A stretch of 64,000 bases of DNA. It comes from Sorghum bicolor. Its lineage: Eukaryota; Streptophyta; Magnoliopsida; Poales; Poaceae. Every line of letters begins with the position of its first letter. Position 1 is the first letter of the stretch. Under the pieces are notes generated by a model, which saw nothing but the letters and a program-made list of their open reading frames with translations, was not told the DNA's origin and searched no databases. The stretch lies in contig NC_012873.2 of the NCBI RefSeq assembly GCF_000003195.3, forward strand, positions 8,331,894 to 8,395,893, read 5' to 3'. Below are positions 45,560-56,953 of the stretch, piece after piece. The position numbers and the translations under genes are program-made.

Positions 45560-45890
45560 TTATGGCCTGTTTGGCACAACAACAACTTCATGAGTTGTTG
45601 TGAGCTGTTTGTTTTTTGCCAAACACTCTTTTTCAAAGTAGCTTCATAGGTAAAGCTATTTTTCTTCTTCTCTCATAAAGACATGAGTTGGGATGAAGCG
45701 GAAAAAAAGTAGCTTATCCTAACTCTCTTCTCCATTTCTTTCTTTCATCCATGCATGAAGCTGCTGATGAAGCTATTTTGTCAAATAACTTTTTAAAATA
45801 GCTCAGCTTTATTTAGAAAGTTACTCAGGATGCTCTTTTATATAAAAAAAATAATTTTACCAGTGAAGCTGAGCTATGCCAAATATAGGG
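45560..45890. mobile_element. MITE with TTTGGCATAGCTCA ends, copy in segment 1
   Basis: GTTTGGCACAACAACAACTT at the left and AGCTGAGCTATGCCAAATA at the right are inversely related. The same element stands at 54545-54803 in the partner, with better preserved left end CTTTGGCATAGCTCA. It was therefore present before the duplication. Confidence 0.5.
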
Positions 45891-46890
45891 ATGCGGCATA
45901 CCAAGAACCATATGCCGAGGCCTCTAGCCATACACACGAGTGACTATGACCACGCGTCTCCTCAAGAAGAAGGTGGTGGATGAAGACAACAACACTAATA
46001 ATCTCTTCGGCATGACTATGTCCATGGCGCCCGGCCTCAACGGAAATGTGGCGGCGATCGAGGACTTGTTGGCATCACCATCGTCGTGCAGGGAAGGTGA
46101 TGTCTGTCGGCGCCGATGATGAAAGCTTGTGTGCGGCATCGGCACACAAGGTGAAAGACCGGCGTGGCTGCTGTGGTGGCTGAGCTGCCCTTCCATCTCG
46201 GTGTGCTCAGCAAAATCAAGGATCACCCCTTCCATAAGTTTATTTGAGAATGATTCTAGGAGCGAACATCAAGACATGAATAAACGCTCACTCCTCTTAA
46301 ATAGCATTAATATTCTTTGTAAGACTTAGGATAGCAGATAGCTTGCTGAGAGTTCTTGTAAGTGGATTTGATGGTTTTCAAACAAAGAATGCATCTATTC
46401 ACCACCCCAGCCAAGTTTTTCCGTGATGGCCGGATCCGTCAGGGAAAGTATCGAATCTGTGACGGAAGATGACTCGTCAGGGAACAAATGACAGGGAAAG
46501 TCTTTAAGAACCCAAGTTTTCAAAGGTCAAATACAATTTTTTGAATTGTTTTGAGTGTTATTCCTTTCTGATGCGAAGGCCTTAAGGGTTGAGAAGAACG
46601 TTGTACTGAGTTACATTACAAACACATGTTTAGCATTCATAATTCAGAGGTTTTGTTCTTCCTCAACAACACGGTTTGTGTTCAGGACATTGGCTAAAAG
46701 TTGGCTGAATTCTTTTACAGTTTTACTCTCTAGCATAATTCAGCTAGATCGACGGCATTGTGCATTGCTGGGAACATATAACTTGTATCAGATATCAATG
46801 TTCAGGAGTTCGGCATCCATCCAGTGGCAATCGATGTCTCCATATAATCTTTGAGAACACAAGGTGCTCAGTCCATCCTCTGAAAATTGA
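45891..46890 (+). pseudogene. Duplicated locus, copy 3
   Basis: It parallels 22140-23050 (plus-strand frame VDEDNNTNNLFGMTMSMAPG and IEDLLASP, then the 3' region). It has one extra codon, several changes and a shifted end of the frame. About 100 bases at 46399-46500 (CGTGATGGCCGGATCCGTCA and onward) are absent from the other copies and look like a small inserted repeat. The upstream end joins segmental duplication copy 1. Confidence 0.45.
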
Positions 46891-47179
46891 TACAGAATAA
46901 GCAACTAATAGCTAGCAGGAACGCAACTAGCCACCAGTAGAAAGAACGCAGATGCATGATGAGTAGTCTGTAATTGGACTGTGTGACCCTACAGTTGACT
47001 AAATTCGGTTTAAACCAAATTTTAAATTCGAAATATTTTAAATTAAAAGTAGAAAAGTAGAAAACGGTCGAAAAATGTCAAAACCGTTTTCTACGTTTAC
47101 ATTTGAAATACGAAACATCTAAAATACGAAAACGAAAACGATAAAGTCGGACAAGAAAATACGAATTCGATCAGATCAA

Positions 47180-47232
47180 ATATAGAAAGCGGTTCGATTC
47201 GGTGGGATATTTCCGTTCCGTTTTCATCCTTA
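47180..47232. mobile_element. Ac/Ds-like (hAT) terminal fragment
   Basis: GATATTTCCGTTCCGTTTTC followed by ATCCTTA closely resembles the Ac/Ds right end. The preceding 150 bases contain AACGGTCG, AAAACCGTTTTC and ACGAAAACGAAAACG, as in subterminal regions of this family. No matching left end was located. Confidence 0.35.
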
Positions 47233-47278
47233 ATGAGGAGCTAGGAAGCAATGGACTGGAGTCATTTTGCACACCTAA

Positions 47279-47500
47279 GTCTTGTTTAGTTTTCAAAAAT
47301 TTTAAAGATTCTCTATCACATTAAATTTTTAGACGCATACATGAACCATTAAATATAGATAAAAAATAACTATTTACACAATTTACTTGTAATTTGTGAG
47401 ATAAATCTTTTGAGCCTAGTTAATCTATGGATAATAATTATCTAATACAAACGAAAATATTATGGTAATAAAACCCAAAAATTTCCAGGACAACGAGGCC
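47279..47500. mobile_element. Tourist-like MITE, GGCCTTGTTTA family, copy 5 (worn)
   Basis: GTCTTGTTTAGTTTTC at the left and GACAACGAGGCC at the right with the family interior (GACGCATACATGAACCATTA, GAGCCTAGTTAATCTATGG). Both ends have mutated, so this is an older copy. Confidence 0.75.
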
Positions 47501-48100
47501 TGGCTTTGCGTTGGAGTCTTCGTCGCAGGGCCGTCTCTAGGGGGTGGGCAGCCGGTGCGACGACCAGAGGCCCACGATGCTAAGGGGCCTATAAGTATAT
47601 ATGTAATATATATAATACTTAGTATATAGATTTGTCTAATTTTTTAGAGACTTATACAAACACTATAGAAATCCATCAATTAATTTAAAAAAGAAATCCA
47701 TTAATCAGCACGTCATCCACATCCACCTATTGATGGTGTTGCTTCGTATTCTCGCTTGATCGATTAGTTGAGCAGATCAATGTTTCTCTTTATCGTCCTA
47801 TTACTCAATCGTCCAATGCAACGATGTGGCTCCATGACATGCTAACACCACACGTCCGCACACGATGTCACTACTAGACACTGGAGCAAGAAGAGCAAGG
47901 GCATAGCTGATCGAGACTTCACCAATTTTGTTATTAGTATTCAGTGATAGGGTTCTAAATTTGTAATTCTATTCTACTTATTTATTTGTTGTACTATAAT
48001 TACCTTTTATAAACTAAAACATATGGTGCAAATTAATTCTTTTTAATTGTACTATGTATTTTATATATTTGACATATAAAAAGATATTTGATGGGTCCTA
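47501..48100. other. Intergenic sequence
   Basis: No gene seen. GGCCGTCTCTAGGGGGTGGG near 47530 recalls the edge of a known repeat type, but its ends were not located. Confidence 0.3.
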
Positions 48101-48109
48101 CCCTTTTGC

Positions 48110-49050
48110 TTGCACAAGGGCGGCCCTGCTTCGTCGTCGCCCGGCCGGCTGCACCAAGAAGACGTCGTGTCCACAGGCAGCGATGCCCCTGAGCCCCCAT
48201 CATGGTTGTCCTCAGGCGCCGCCACGGGGCCACGATTGCACGGCTTGTGGTACACCCTGCACAGGATGAGGCGACCCTTCTCCCTGAGGCCGTCGTAGAT
48301 CAAGCTGGTTCAGACGAGTGCGCCGTGTCATCCCTCCACGTACGTGAAGGAGAAGCTCTCGCCGCATGCATGTTGGCATGACCAGTTTTTTTTTTTCCAA
48401 CAATGATTTAGAAAACTATATATTGCCACTTTCCCGTTTTTGTTGCAAACGTGTGCGTCCACGTACGGGTTTGGGCCTAAGAGAAATGGGTCGGGTGTCA
48501 CAAGCTAATTAAGGTTTGAATGTTTGTTCAAATCTGCTGGTCACGGGAATTTTCCCCTCACACATGTTCAGCTTATGCGTGACACTTCCGCGCGCTGTGG
48601 ACGGGAGGAACGGCCATTCTGGCCGCAAACCCCTCGAGGAGACCATCACATCTGTTGTGCTTTCTTTGGTGCAAAAAGGTAACCTAATAAAGATAGAAAT
48701 CATGACATAGATGTGAAAGAAAAATGCATGCATGACTCAAGGGCAAATTCTTGATGATATGGCTCATATATAAAGAAACACAAAATAAATGGTGAAGCTA
48801 CAGAACATGGTGTTCTAGTTCAAACCATCACTCATTACATTACACTTGATGGTTGCACAATGAGTTCATTCCCAACCAATATACTCAAGTGATCTTGTGG
48901 GACGTTGGAGCAAAACAAACAAATCTCTTAGTTATGTCTACCATGACAGGGCGAGCAGCCGCCTCGTCAAGTAACACCAGAGCTTCACCTTTGCACTGAG
49001 TGACGAAGACGAGCTTCACCAGAACATGGTGACCAATGAAACTTTGGTTT
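48110..49050 (+). pseudogene. RIP-family locus, copy E (degenerate)
   Basis: The antisense scrap LREKGRLILCRVYHKP (minus strand, 48240-48290) is best preserved here. The 5' module follows: GAAATGGGTCGGGTG, CATCACATCTGTTGTGCTTT, GGCTCATATATAAAGAAAC near 48761 and GGGACGTTGGAGCAAAAC near 48899. The ATG at 48935 (MSTMTGRAAASSSNTRASPL) stops after about 21 codons. Order and direction match copies C and D. Confidence 0.5.
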
Positions 49051-49600
49051 ACTGTCCGTTGTTGTGTACCTTTAATGTTAATTTTAGTTTACTTGATGCT
49101 AATACAAATGTAATTCATTCTTTCTAGAAAAGTAAAGGCATTTCGATGGAGCGACAAGTGATGGGATCGTCTTGGAGTATTTATCCTTTGCTGATCAAGT
49201 GATGGGATTGCTAATCGAGTGCTTTATTTCATATAAGTAGCCTAGGATGATATTCATTTCGATCGTATCAAGTCGCCATTTAGAATACTTTGAAACAGTG
49301 GAGCAGTGCGTGTGTGATCGTCACAAACTTTAATTCATGTGTGGTGTGGATGGAGTGGGAAACATTTAACTATGTGGTGTGGTGTAATTTCATACTACTT
49401 CTGTGGTTTAATTAATTGTGTTTTGATGCATGTTAAATGTATAGTTAATTATATGATCCTGTTTAATATTATTATTTTAAATTGTTGGTGTGTGGCAGTA
49501 TGTACAAAATTATGGAAAGCAACACCATTCGTTGCAAACGATAATTCATCCTATAGTAATCTAGTTTTTTTAATGTCACGAGGGTCGTGCCAATAGAGGA
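49051..49600. other. AT-rich intergenic sequence
   Basis: I see no gene, RNA or transposon terminus. Confidence 0.35.
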
Positions 49601-50693
49601 AGGTACACATTTTGCAACCGATTATTATGGTGTTAATAGAGACATGAACTTTACCCAACCAAAACATTTAGGAAGCAATAGAGGAGATCACATCTAACAA
49701 CAAACCATATTGTGTGGCAATAGAGTGTCCCACCTCTAGCCTCCAAACTAGTTTTTGGTTTGAATAACATGTCCAACTTATACCAACCAACCTTGTTGGT
49801 GGCAATTAATAGAGCTGTCTACCTCTAGCATCTGAGGACACATGGTAGCAATAGATCCATTTCGTGGTAACATAGGAAACCACATATAACCACCAATTCA
49901 CGTTGATGGCAATAGATGGGCTACCCCTGTAGCAACCACAACATGGGTGTAGCAATACAATATTTTGCAACGCCTTAGTTGACACATTGCAATGCTTTGT
50001 AGATGGTGCAAGTGAAACCTCTAGCATCACCTGGTGTGTCGCGATAGGATACACAGCAACCAACTCGAGCGCAGCGATAGATGATTGTTTCAATGCCTCA
50101 CTGTGTTGCAATACCAAAATTAGTGCAACGACACAACAGCATTCGTGGTTGAAGGTTAATACCATGGGACTTTATGCATCATGTATTTACGAAATTTTGT
50201 GGGTGCAATTGCGGCTATTGCACCGAAAACAAGGATATTGCAACATATTATGGACGTTGCTAAAGGGTGAAAACGTAGTAGTGAGCGTGGCATTCCCTCC
50301 CCACAGTGGCATTCCCTCCCCTCCACCTCTACATGAACTTCGGTGGTGGCGTGGGGCTACCCATGGTGGCACTACAACTCCGGCATTGGCTCTCAGGCAT
50401 CACAGATCCAGCGGGATGGAGCCACTAGGGTGCGTATCCAGCGGCGGAGAGGCACCATGGCGTGCAGTGGCGGCGGCGATAGCCTGTGGACGGGATCAAT
50501 GGGCCCGTGGATGAGCTCGGGGCCTATCCAAGGGGGTTTTCCATGTTTTGTTTTATTATTGGATTAACAAGGCGGACATTTGAACCGCCTTGGTAAAGCA
50601 TTGATTTATTATGACCTTTCCACCATGGCGGTTGCAAAAACCGCCTCGGTTAGTGCCTTTTGCCTGCCACGGTTAAATTTTTCTGTAGTAGTG
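49600..50693. mobile_element. CACTA-like element, right part
   Basis: The right end is TTTTTCTGTAGTAGTG (reverse complement CACTACTACAGAAAAA), a CACTA terminus, ending at 50693. Inside it lie repeats of the type AACCGCCTYGGTTAGTGCC and TTGAACCGCCTTGGT (50580-50660). Further in, from 49600 to 50130, GGCAATAGA and GTAGCAATA motifs recur, typical of subterminal arrays. The GC-rich centre (50280-50530) may be captured sequence. No left end was found. Confidence 0.5.
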
Positions 50694-52390
50694 GCAACTT
50701 CTCCGCAACTCATGAAGAGATCACGACACATTATATGCTTCCTTCATGCAAAAAGTAAATTTGGTAAAGACAAAAATCATGAGATAGACATGAAAAAATG
50801 TGTGACTACCTGTGAATTGGCTGATATAAATAAGCAAAGAGCTGACGAAACAAGAGAAACTTTTCTCTCTTCTTGAAGCCATTCGTTCCTCGAACTTGAT
50901 GATTATAGTGGGTTACAAATGTAGAAACTATGAGTACTTTGGGACAATGGAGCAAAACATAGCAGATTAAATACAATAATTTTGAGATTTAATGCCTTGA
51001 ATCTTGGATGGAGACATACTGCGTATCAAAATTATAGAGCTTGACAAGACCTAAAACTTTGAAATTGGAACTTTTTTCATTTGAAATGATTTAGGGGCTG
51101 AAATATTCGAGACAAGATCATGAAAAAGATAGCTATCTAGATGTATACTCACAAAAGAGTTTCTAGTGATGTAGTGGAGCATTTTTTTGTACATGTGTAA
51201 GGTTTTAGGTTTGAATCTCTAAAGATTCATTTTTTTTTGGTTTTTTAGGATTAATAGTGAGAATTGATTAGAACCGGATGGCTTGCTCGTCTTTGAAAAT
51301 TAAAATGTGTACCTCCAAAAATGCTCCCATAATGATTGGTTAAAAGTAGATGACTTGTCCATCTCTAAAAAAACATCTGCCTTCGAAAATGTTCTCTGTG
51401 ACCAGTGAGGCATTATTAAAGATGTTGGTGGCTTCTAGAAGGTTAACGAGCTTTAACAGCTAATAGGTTCTTGGAATGTAGGTTGGAGGTGTACATGAAC
51501 TATTAACATCCCTTTATCAACTAATGTGTAAAAAGCTATATTCTACTGGGTGGAAAATAATCTTTTAAGTTTTCTCTTATTGAGTTGGATGTGACATAAA
51601 TGGGCCTTTGGCTAAAAATAAGCTCCAATTGTCGAAGATATATGCTCTAAGAGCTGGCGCGGAGAGATCAGTGAATTTGTTTAAGGTTGTTCATGTGGTG
51701 TTCTCACTGAGTGATACCAATAACCTAATAAATGGTCCTAAAATGTGGTGAGAATATAAAGCTCTCATTCACTGCATGTTTTTTGTGCTGAACAAAATAT
51801 CTGAAAGGCATGTACCAAACTTACCGGACCGACGAACGGTTCATTTTCACACATTTGTGATGAACCATGGTCCATATGGTTTTGGGTGGTAGGTTGCAGC
51901 CTTGAAAATGTCATGAGTTAGGAATGGCAACAACCAGAGCAAAACATTCACGATTCATCAACATATATAGTATAAGTTACTAGTATCCATGGTTTTTTTT
52001 AGAAATTTCTAATACTCGAAAGCAGTATTTCCAACTGAATTTTAAATGGATACCCAAATCCGATGACGGATTATCTGTCTGATGAGAAATTGATTGGATA
52101 AGCACTTCCGCAGGCAGGCTCCTAGACAGGACATATGGGTTGAGCTCTATATGAATACAAACGCGTAGGCGTAGTTAAACGAAGGAAACGAATCTTGGTT
52201 TTGCATGTAATGGGCCAATTCGTTCGCGTAAGGACTTCTTTTTTGACTGGACCGGGCCGTGCCCAAAGAAGGCCTAAGAGAAATGTGCCAGAATGTCACC
52301 GATCGAGCTAACGATCGAACCCATTTCGTGGATCAGCTGGACGTGCTAACCATTATGAATTTAGAGCTTATTTATTTGAGCTGCAGCTTT

Positions 52391-52633
52391 GGCCTTGTTT
52401 AGTTTCAAAAAATTTTGCAAAATAAGAATAGTATCACTTTCGTTTGTATTTGAAAAATATTATCCAATCATGTACTAACTAGACTCAAAAGATTCGTCTC
52501 GTCAATTCCGACCAAACTGTGTAATTAGTTTTTATTTTCGTCTATATTTAATAATCCATACATGCGTCTAAAGATTTGATGTGACGAAGAATATGAAAAA
52601 TTTTGCAAATCTTTTTGGGAACTATACAAGGCC
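52391..52633. mobile_element. Tourist-like MITE, GGCCTTGTTTA family, copy 6, with empty site
   Basis: GGCCTTGTTTAGTTTC to GGGAACTATACAAGGCC, flanked by TTT (52388-52390, 52634-52636). The partner segment reads CTACAGCTTTGAGATGTTTA at 43915-43934 with no element. Confidence 0.95.
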
Positions 52634-52914
52634 TTTGAGATGTTTACCTCAAAAGGTTGTTTAATTAATTGGTTTTTGACTTCTAGTTGTTGGATTTTCG
52701 CTCTTAGCTTTTGTAATATATATTTTTAGCTTCTCATCACACAAAAGCAAGTTAGAAAAGCACCTCTCCTTGTGTGTCTATTGGCTTTTAATTCATGTTC
52801 AGAACCTAGCTTTACTTTCAACTTTTCAAAAAATGGCTCAACAATAATAGAACTGTTTGTTTATAGCTTCTGCAGAAGCCAGCAAAAGGCTCAACCAAAC
52901 CAAACAGGCCCTAA

Positions 52915-53101
52915 GGGGGTGTTTGGGACTGCTCTGCTCCACGTTTTTCAGCTCCACTCCACGTTTTTTAGCCAAATGGTTTCAGCTCCACGTGCTCACT
53001 TCGAGAAAAAAGGGTGGAGTTGTGAGAGCAACTACTCCACAAACTCCAGTTTTTTTTGGAGCTGCTCCATGATGGAGTTTGTGGAGCAGTCCAAACACCC
53101 C
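52915..53101. mobile_element. MITE with GGGGTGTTTGG ends
   Basis: GGGGGTGTTTGGGACTGCTC at the left is mirrored by GAGCAGTCCAAACACCCC at the right. TAA precedes and TTA follows. It is 187 bases with paired GGAGCTGCTCCA-type inner repeats, and is absent from copy 1. Confidence 0.85.
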
Positions 53102-53700
53102 TTAATAATATGAGGCGATCATGATGTCGTCGTCGGAGTTGTTAGTTGGATCCATCCACGGACGCAGCAATTAATTGAATTGAATTAATCTGGATGCGTC
53201 GCCTTCATGCACGGTGGCGGCGTTGACATGATCACAGTAGCGCCCGATCGAGCCCGGCCCGTCCGATGGAGCAAAGGTTTATTTTGCGTGGTGTGCGTAC
53301 GTGCATGCGTACCTGCTGCGTGCATGTGAAGGGAGATGGTTGAAGAGGATCGGAGCACGTCCATATTATTACGTCGTGCATAGCTAGGGCTTGTAGGAGT
53401 ACATTAAATGACGTCAAGATATTTTTTTAGTCCCGTGATCACCGCATCATCTGATTCTGATCGTTATAGTACGTCTGGTGCGTGTTCAATACACACAGTG
53501 CTGAGAAATTCAGGAAAGTCATTCTTGTAAATCACAGGTTGTCAGTTTGACTGCGTTCGGTTGTCTGGGAATGGTGACTACTGACCAAGAAGTATTCCTA
53601 CACCGGCCGGGAATGCTTATGTAATTTATATAGTCAAACTCTTGTCAGGAACTATTATTCTTACCAGGAAAGCCTTAACACAACAGCCCTCAGGGTTTCA
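53102..53700. other. Copy-2-specific sequence
   Basis: This stretch has no counterpart in copy 1. No gene or transposon ends are recognised, so whether it was gained here or lost in copy 1 is open. Confidence 0.4.
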
Positions 53701-54544
53701 TGTCACTGTTTTATTAAACTCTCATGTGTCGGAAGCAGTGTAAATAAGGTTTATAAAAAAAATCATTTCAGCCCGTGACACTTTTGTTATATCCCTCTTT
53801 GTTAATACTATGTCACATTAGCTTATATATTCTTGACTAAATCTCATAATTTATTACTGTAAATAACACACAAAGCTACAATAACTCATATACATCATAA
53901 AATGAGTACACAATCGCTATGATAATTTTGGATAGTTAAATAATAAGTTATTTTATAGTTGATGACACAGAGCAGCCCCTTCGTATCCTCTCTCGCTAAG
54001 AACAACTTCAACAGGAGTTCTCAATTGAGAGGGCTTTACTTTTGATTTGAGGCCTCTTCCTATTTCTGTTGTCCCAACTTTTTTTCTACTTATCTTCGAA
54101 TAAATTAGGTCCCTCAAATCTATTTGTATACACACCGGAAGATAGGACCCACATGTCATTCTGTCTGCCCCTTCTTTTCTCATTCGGCAAGCTTGCCGCT
54201 GCCCCAAGCTCCAAGCTAGGGGTCGATGCCAGCCCGCGCCTACTCGCCGCAAGTTGCATTGTGTCGCTGGCAGAGCACTCTCCTTGATGGAGGGACCCAA
54301 CGGCGCGAGGGGCTCCTCTGTGGAGAGGAGGAACCCGACCCGAGAGAGGAACACGTGGTGACGAGGTGGCAATGCCGAGAGACGAGGACACGATGGGGAA
54401 GCAGCACGACGCTAGCTAGGCACGTGTAGGCGACCGGGCTAGGTAGGTGCACGCTCACGTCCAATAGAAAATTTAAGGGTTTGTACAAATTTGAGGGCTC
54501 TAGTAGGAGTCTTGCTTGAGCTCTTTTTTTACTGTTTTAGGACT

Positions 54545-54803
54545 TCTTTGGCATAGCTCACAACAACGTCCTGAGCTGTTTTTTTTTTGTCAAACACTCT
54601 TTTTCAAAACAGCTTCATGGATGAAGCTATTTTTCTTCTTATCTCATGAAGACATGAGTTGGGATGAAGCGAAAAAAGTAACTTATCTTAACTCTCTTCT
54701 CCATTTCTTTCGTTCATCCATGCATGCATAAAGCTGCTGATGAAGCTGTTTTACCAAATAATTTTACTAATAAAGCTGAGCTATGTCAAATAAGATCTTA
54801 GTT
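54545..54803. mobile_element. MITE with TTTGGCATAGCTCA ends, copy in segment 2
   Basis: CTTTGGCATAGCTCACAACA at the left and AAAGCTGAGCTATGTCAAAT at the right form the terminal inverted repeat. It is the partner of the element at 45560-45890, with a deletion of about 70 bases in its right half. Confidence 0.55.
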
Positions 54804-55052
54804 TTGAGGGTTTAAACAGAGATACTTGTTAGAGTAATGCTATGAGTTGGGCCCTGAGTGAGGTGACACTGTGGCATCTTATTATTTCCTCCTTTCCGGT
54901 GGCAACACGACCAGTACTAGTGTGTACGGCTGGATTCCATCAACGTGTAAGACAACGATGGGCCCACGTCTCATCTTCATATAACGAGACTGATCCACTC
55001 CATCGATCGATGGACCGGACGTGCTAACCACTGTGAATTATAACAAGCTAAT

Positions 55053-56222
55053 TATCCAAAATTCAAAAAGTTTTTCAAGATTTTCTGTCACATCGAATCT
55101 AGAGCATTAAATATTGATAAAGAAAATAATTAATTGTATAATTTATCTATAAATTACGAGACAAATCTTTTAAGTCTAGTTAGTTTATGATTAGATATTA
55201 ATTACTAAATACGAATAAAAATACTACAGTAATCAAAATTTAAAATCCTTTTATAATAAACTAAACAAGGCCCATGTTGTGCCAAGATATTTCATACGTC
55301 TGGCTCTCGTAATAAAACCGTTTGGTACCGCCCGTACAGCCGTACCGATGACTGATGAGCACAGTACCTCACCGGTACGTGTTGCTTTGCTATTCCACAG
55401 CACAAACAACACAGGCATTGATAACTGATGGTACGTGTAGCAATGGGCAGCATGATGCATGTCCATTCAGACTGACCGACGATCAGTTTCAGAAAATAGA
55501 TTTGGGCCTTGTTTAGGCCTTCTAGTTCCCAAAATATTTTGCAAAATTTTTCATATTCTTTATCATAATGAATATTATGACACATGCATGAAACACTAAT
55601 AATTAATTATATAGTTTACTTGTAATTTATATAGTTTACTTGTAATTTGCGAGACAAATCTTTTGAGCCTAGTTAGGTCATGATTGAACAATATTTATGA
55701 AATACAAACGAAAGTGTTACTATTACTATTTTGCAAAAAAAATTTGAAAGTAAACAGTTCCCCAAAGATTTTACAAAATGTTTTAGATTTTCCGTAACAT
55801 CAAATCTTTAGACGTATGCATGGAGTATTAAATATAGATGAAAATAAAAACTAATCGCACAGTTTGGTCGGAATTGACGAGACAAATCTTTTGAGCCTAG
55901 TTAGTCTATAATTGGACAATATTTGTCAAATACAAACGAAAGTGCTACCATTCCTATTTTACAAAAAAATTTGGAAGTAAACAAGGCTCTAGTTCACCCT
56001 AAAAATTAAAAACTTTTCAAGATTCTCTATCACATCGAATTTTGCGGCGTATGCATAGAGCATTAACTATAGATGGAAATAAAAACTAATTGCACAGTTC
56101 GCCTGTAAATCGCGAGACAAATCTTTTAAGTATAGTTACTCTATAATTAGACAATGTTTATCAAATAAAAACGAAAATGCTACAGTGTCAAAATCCAAAA
56201 GCTTTTTGATCTAAACAAGGTC
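55053..56222. mobile_element. Cluster of four GGCCTTGTTTA-family MITEs
   Basis: Members lie at about 55053-55272, 55505-55758, 55760-55988 and 55987-56222, the last three almost end to end. Each has the family interior (TTAAATATAGATGAAAATAA, CGAGACAAATCTTTTGAG, ACAAACGAAAGTGCTAC). The shared junctions suggest insertion of one MITE into the end of another or a local tandem duplication. TTATATAGTTTACTTGTAAT is repeated inside the second member. Confidence 0.85.
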
Positions 56223-56300
56223 TTGGATGGTTTGTGGTAGCAAAGGCTCTTAGCGGGGCTTTTCACCTCTGAGTGTGCGTTTGGAACACAAGAAGAGTCA

Positions 56301-56528
56301 GGTCCTATTTGGTTGGGCCAGTTAAAGTTTAACTCCCGTGACATCGAATATTTAACCATATGTATAGAGTACTAAATAAGTTTGTTTATAAAACTAAAAA
56401 TACAGCTAGAGAGTAATTTGCGAGACGAATTTTTTAAGTCTAATTAGTTCATAATTAGACACTAATTGTCAAATAAGATAAAAATACTATAATATCTATT
56501 AAACTTTAACACCCCTAACCAAATACCC
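56301..56528. mobile_element. Related MITE with GGTCCTATTTGGTT ends
   Basis: GGTCCTATTTGGTTGGGCC and CCCTAACCAAATACCC are the ends. The interior motif GCGAGACGAATTTTTTAAGT relates it to the GGCCTTGTTTA family. Confidence 0.65.
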
Positions 56529-56953
56529 TCTCAGTCTCCTTTCAACAATAAATAAATAATACTCCACTTTTTTTTTTCTCGCTCCTACGTTCCAAACATG
56601 TCTTAACTGTTGCGAACCTTTTTGGAAGTTGGTGTAAACAAGGAGGAAAAGAAAATAGATTGTTTTTACTAATAGGCGCAACAACCTTCTGCTGGTCTAG
56701 CTATTTGGTTGACAAGAAATGAGATTGTTTTTTTACAATTGTAAACCTAAAAGTTTTGTACAGTTCTTACTTTGAGAAACTTATTAGCTTTGTCATTGCA
56801 GTTAATTGCAGCGTTGTAATGACAAGAAAGAATGCATCATCTTTACTTGTCGCACAATTGGAGTGCGGCAATGGCCTTCTTTGCCTCACATGGGTGGCCT
56901 ATGTCTTTAGACTTACAAACTAAGTTTATTTATTGTCTAAGATTGTTTTGTTA

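Larger units (their letters stand above)
41806..45890. repeat. Segmental duplication, copy 1 (partner 50703-54800)
   Basis: About 4.1 kb runs in the same order as 50703-54800, beginning AACTCATGAAGAG and ending in the GAAGCTGAGCTATGCCAAAT element. Its first 260 bases are another copy of the RIP-family 5' module (GATATAAATAAGC near 41930, GGGACATTGGAGCAAAA near 42043), with no RIP coding part. Private features of this copy are the Stowaway at 42589, an extra 100 bases near 42895, a 155-base tandem duplication and two MITEs at 44167 and 44454. Confidence 0.9.
50703..54800. repeat. Segmental duplication, copy 2 (partner 41806-45890)
   Basis: Starts AACTCATGAAGAGATCACG and begins with the RIP-family 5' module (GATATAAATAAGC near 50823, GGGACAATGGAGCAAAAC near 50940). 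Private features are the MITE at 52391, the MITE at 52915 and about 580 bases at 53105-53690 absent from copy 1. The GC-rich block with open minus-strand frames at 53953-54372 matches 45178-45441 but its codons are not conserved in frame length. Confidence 0.9.
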
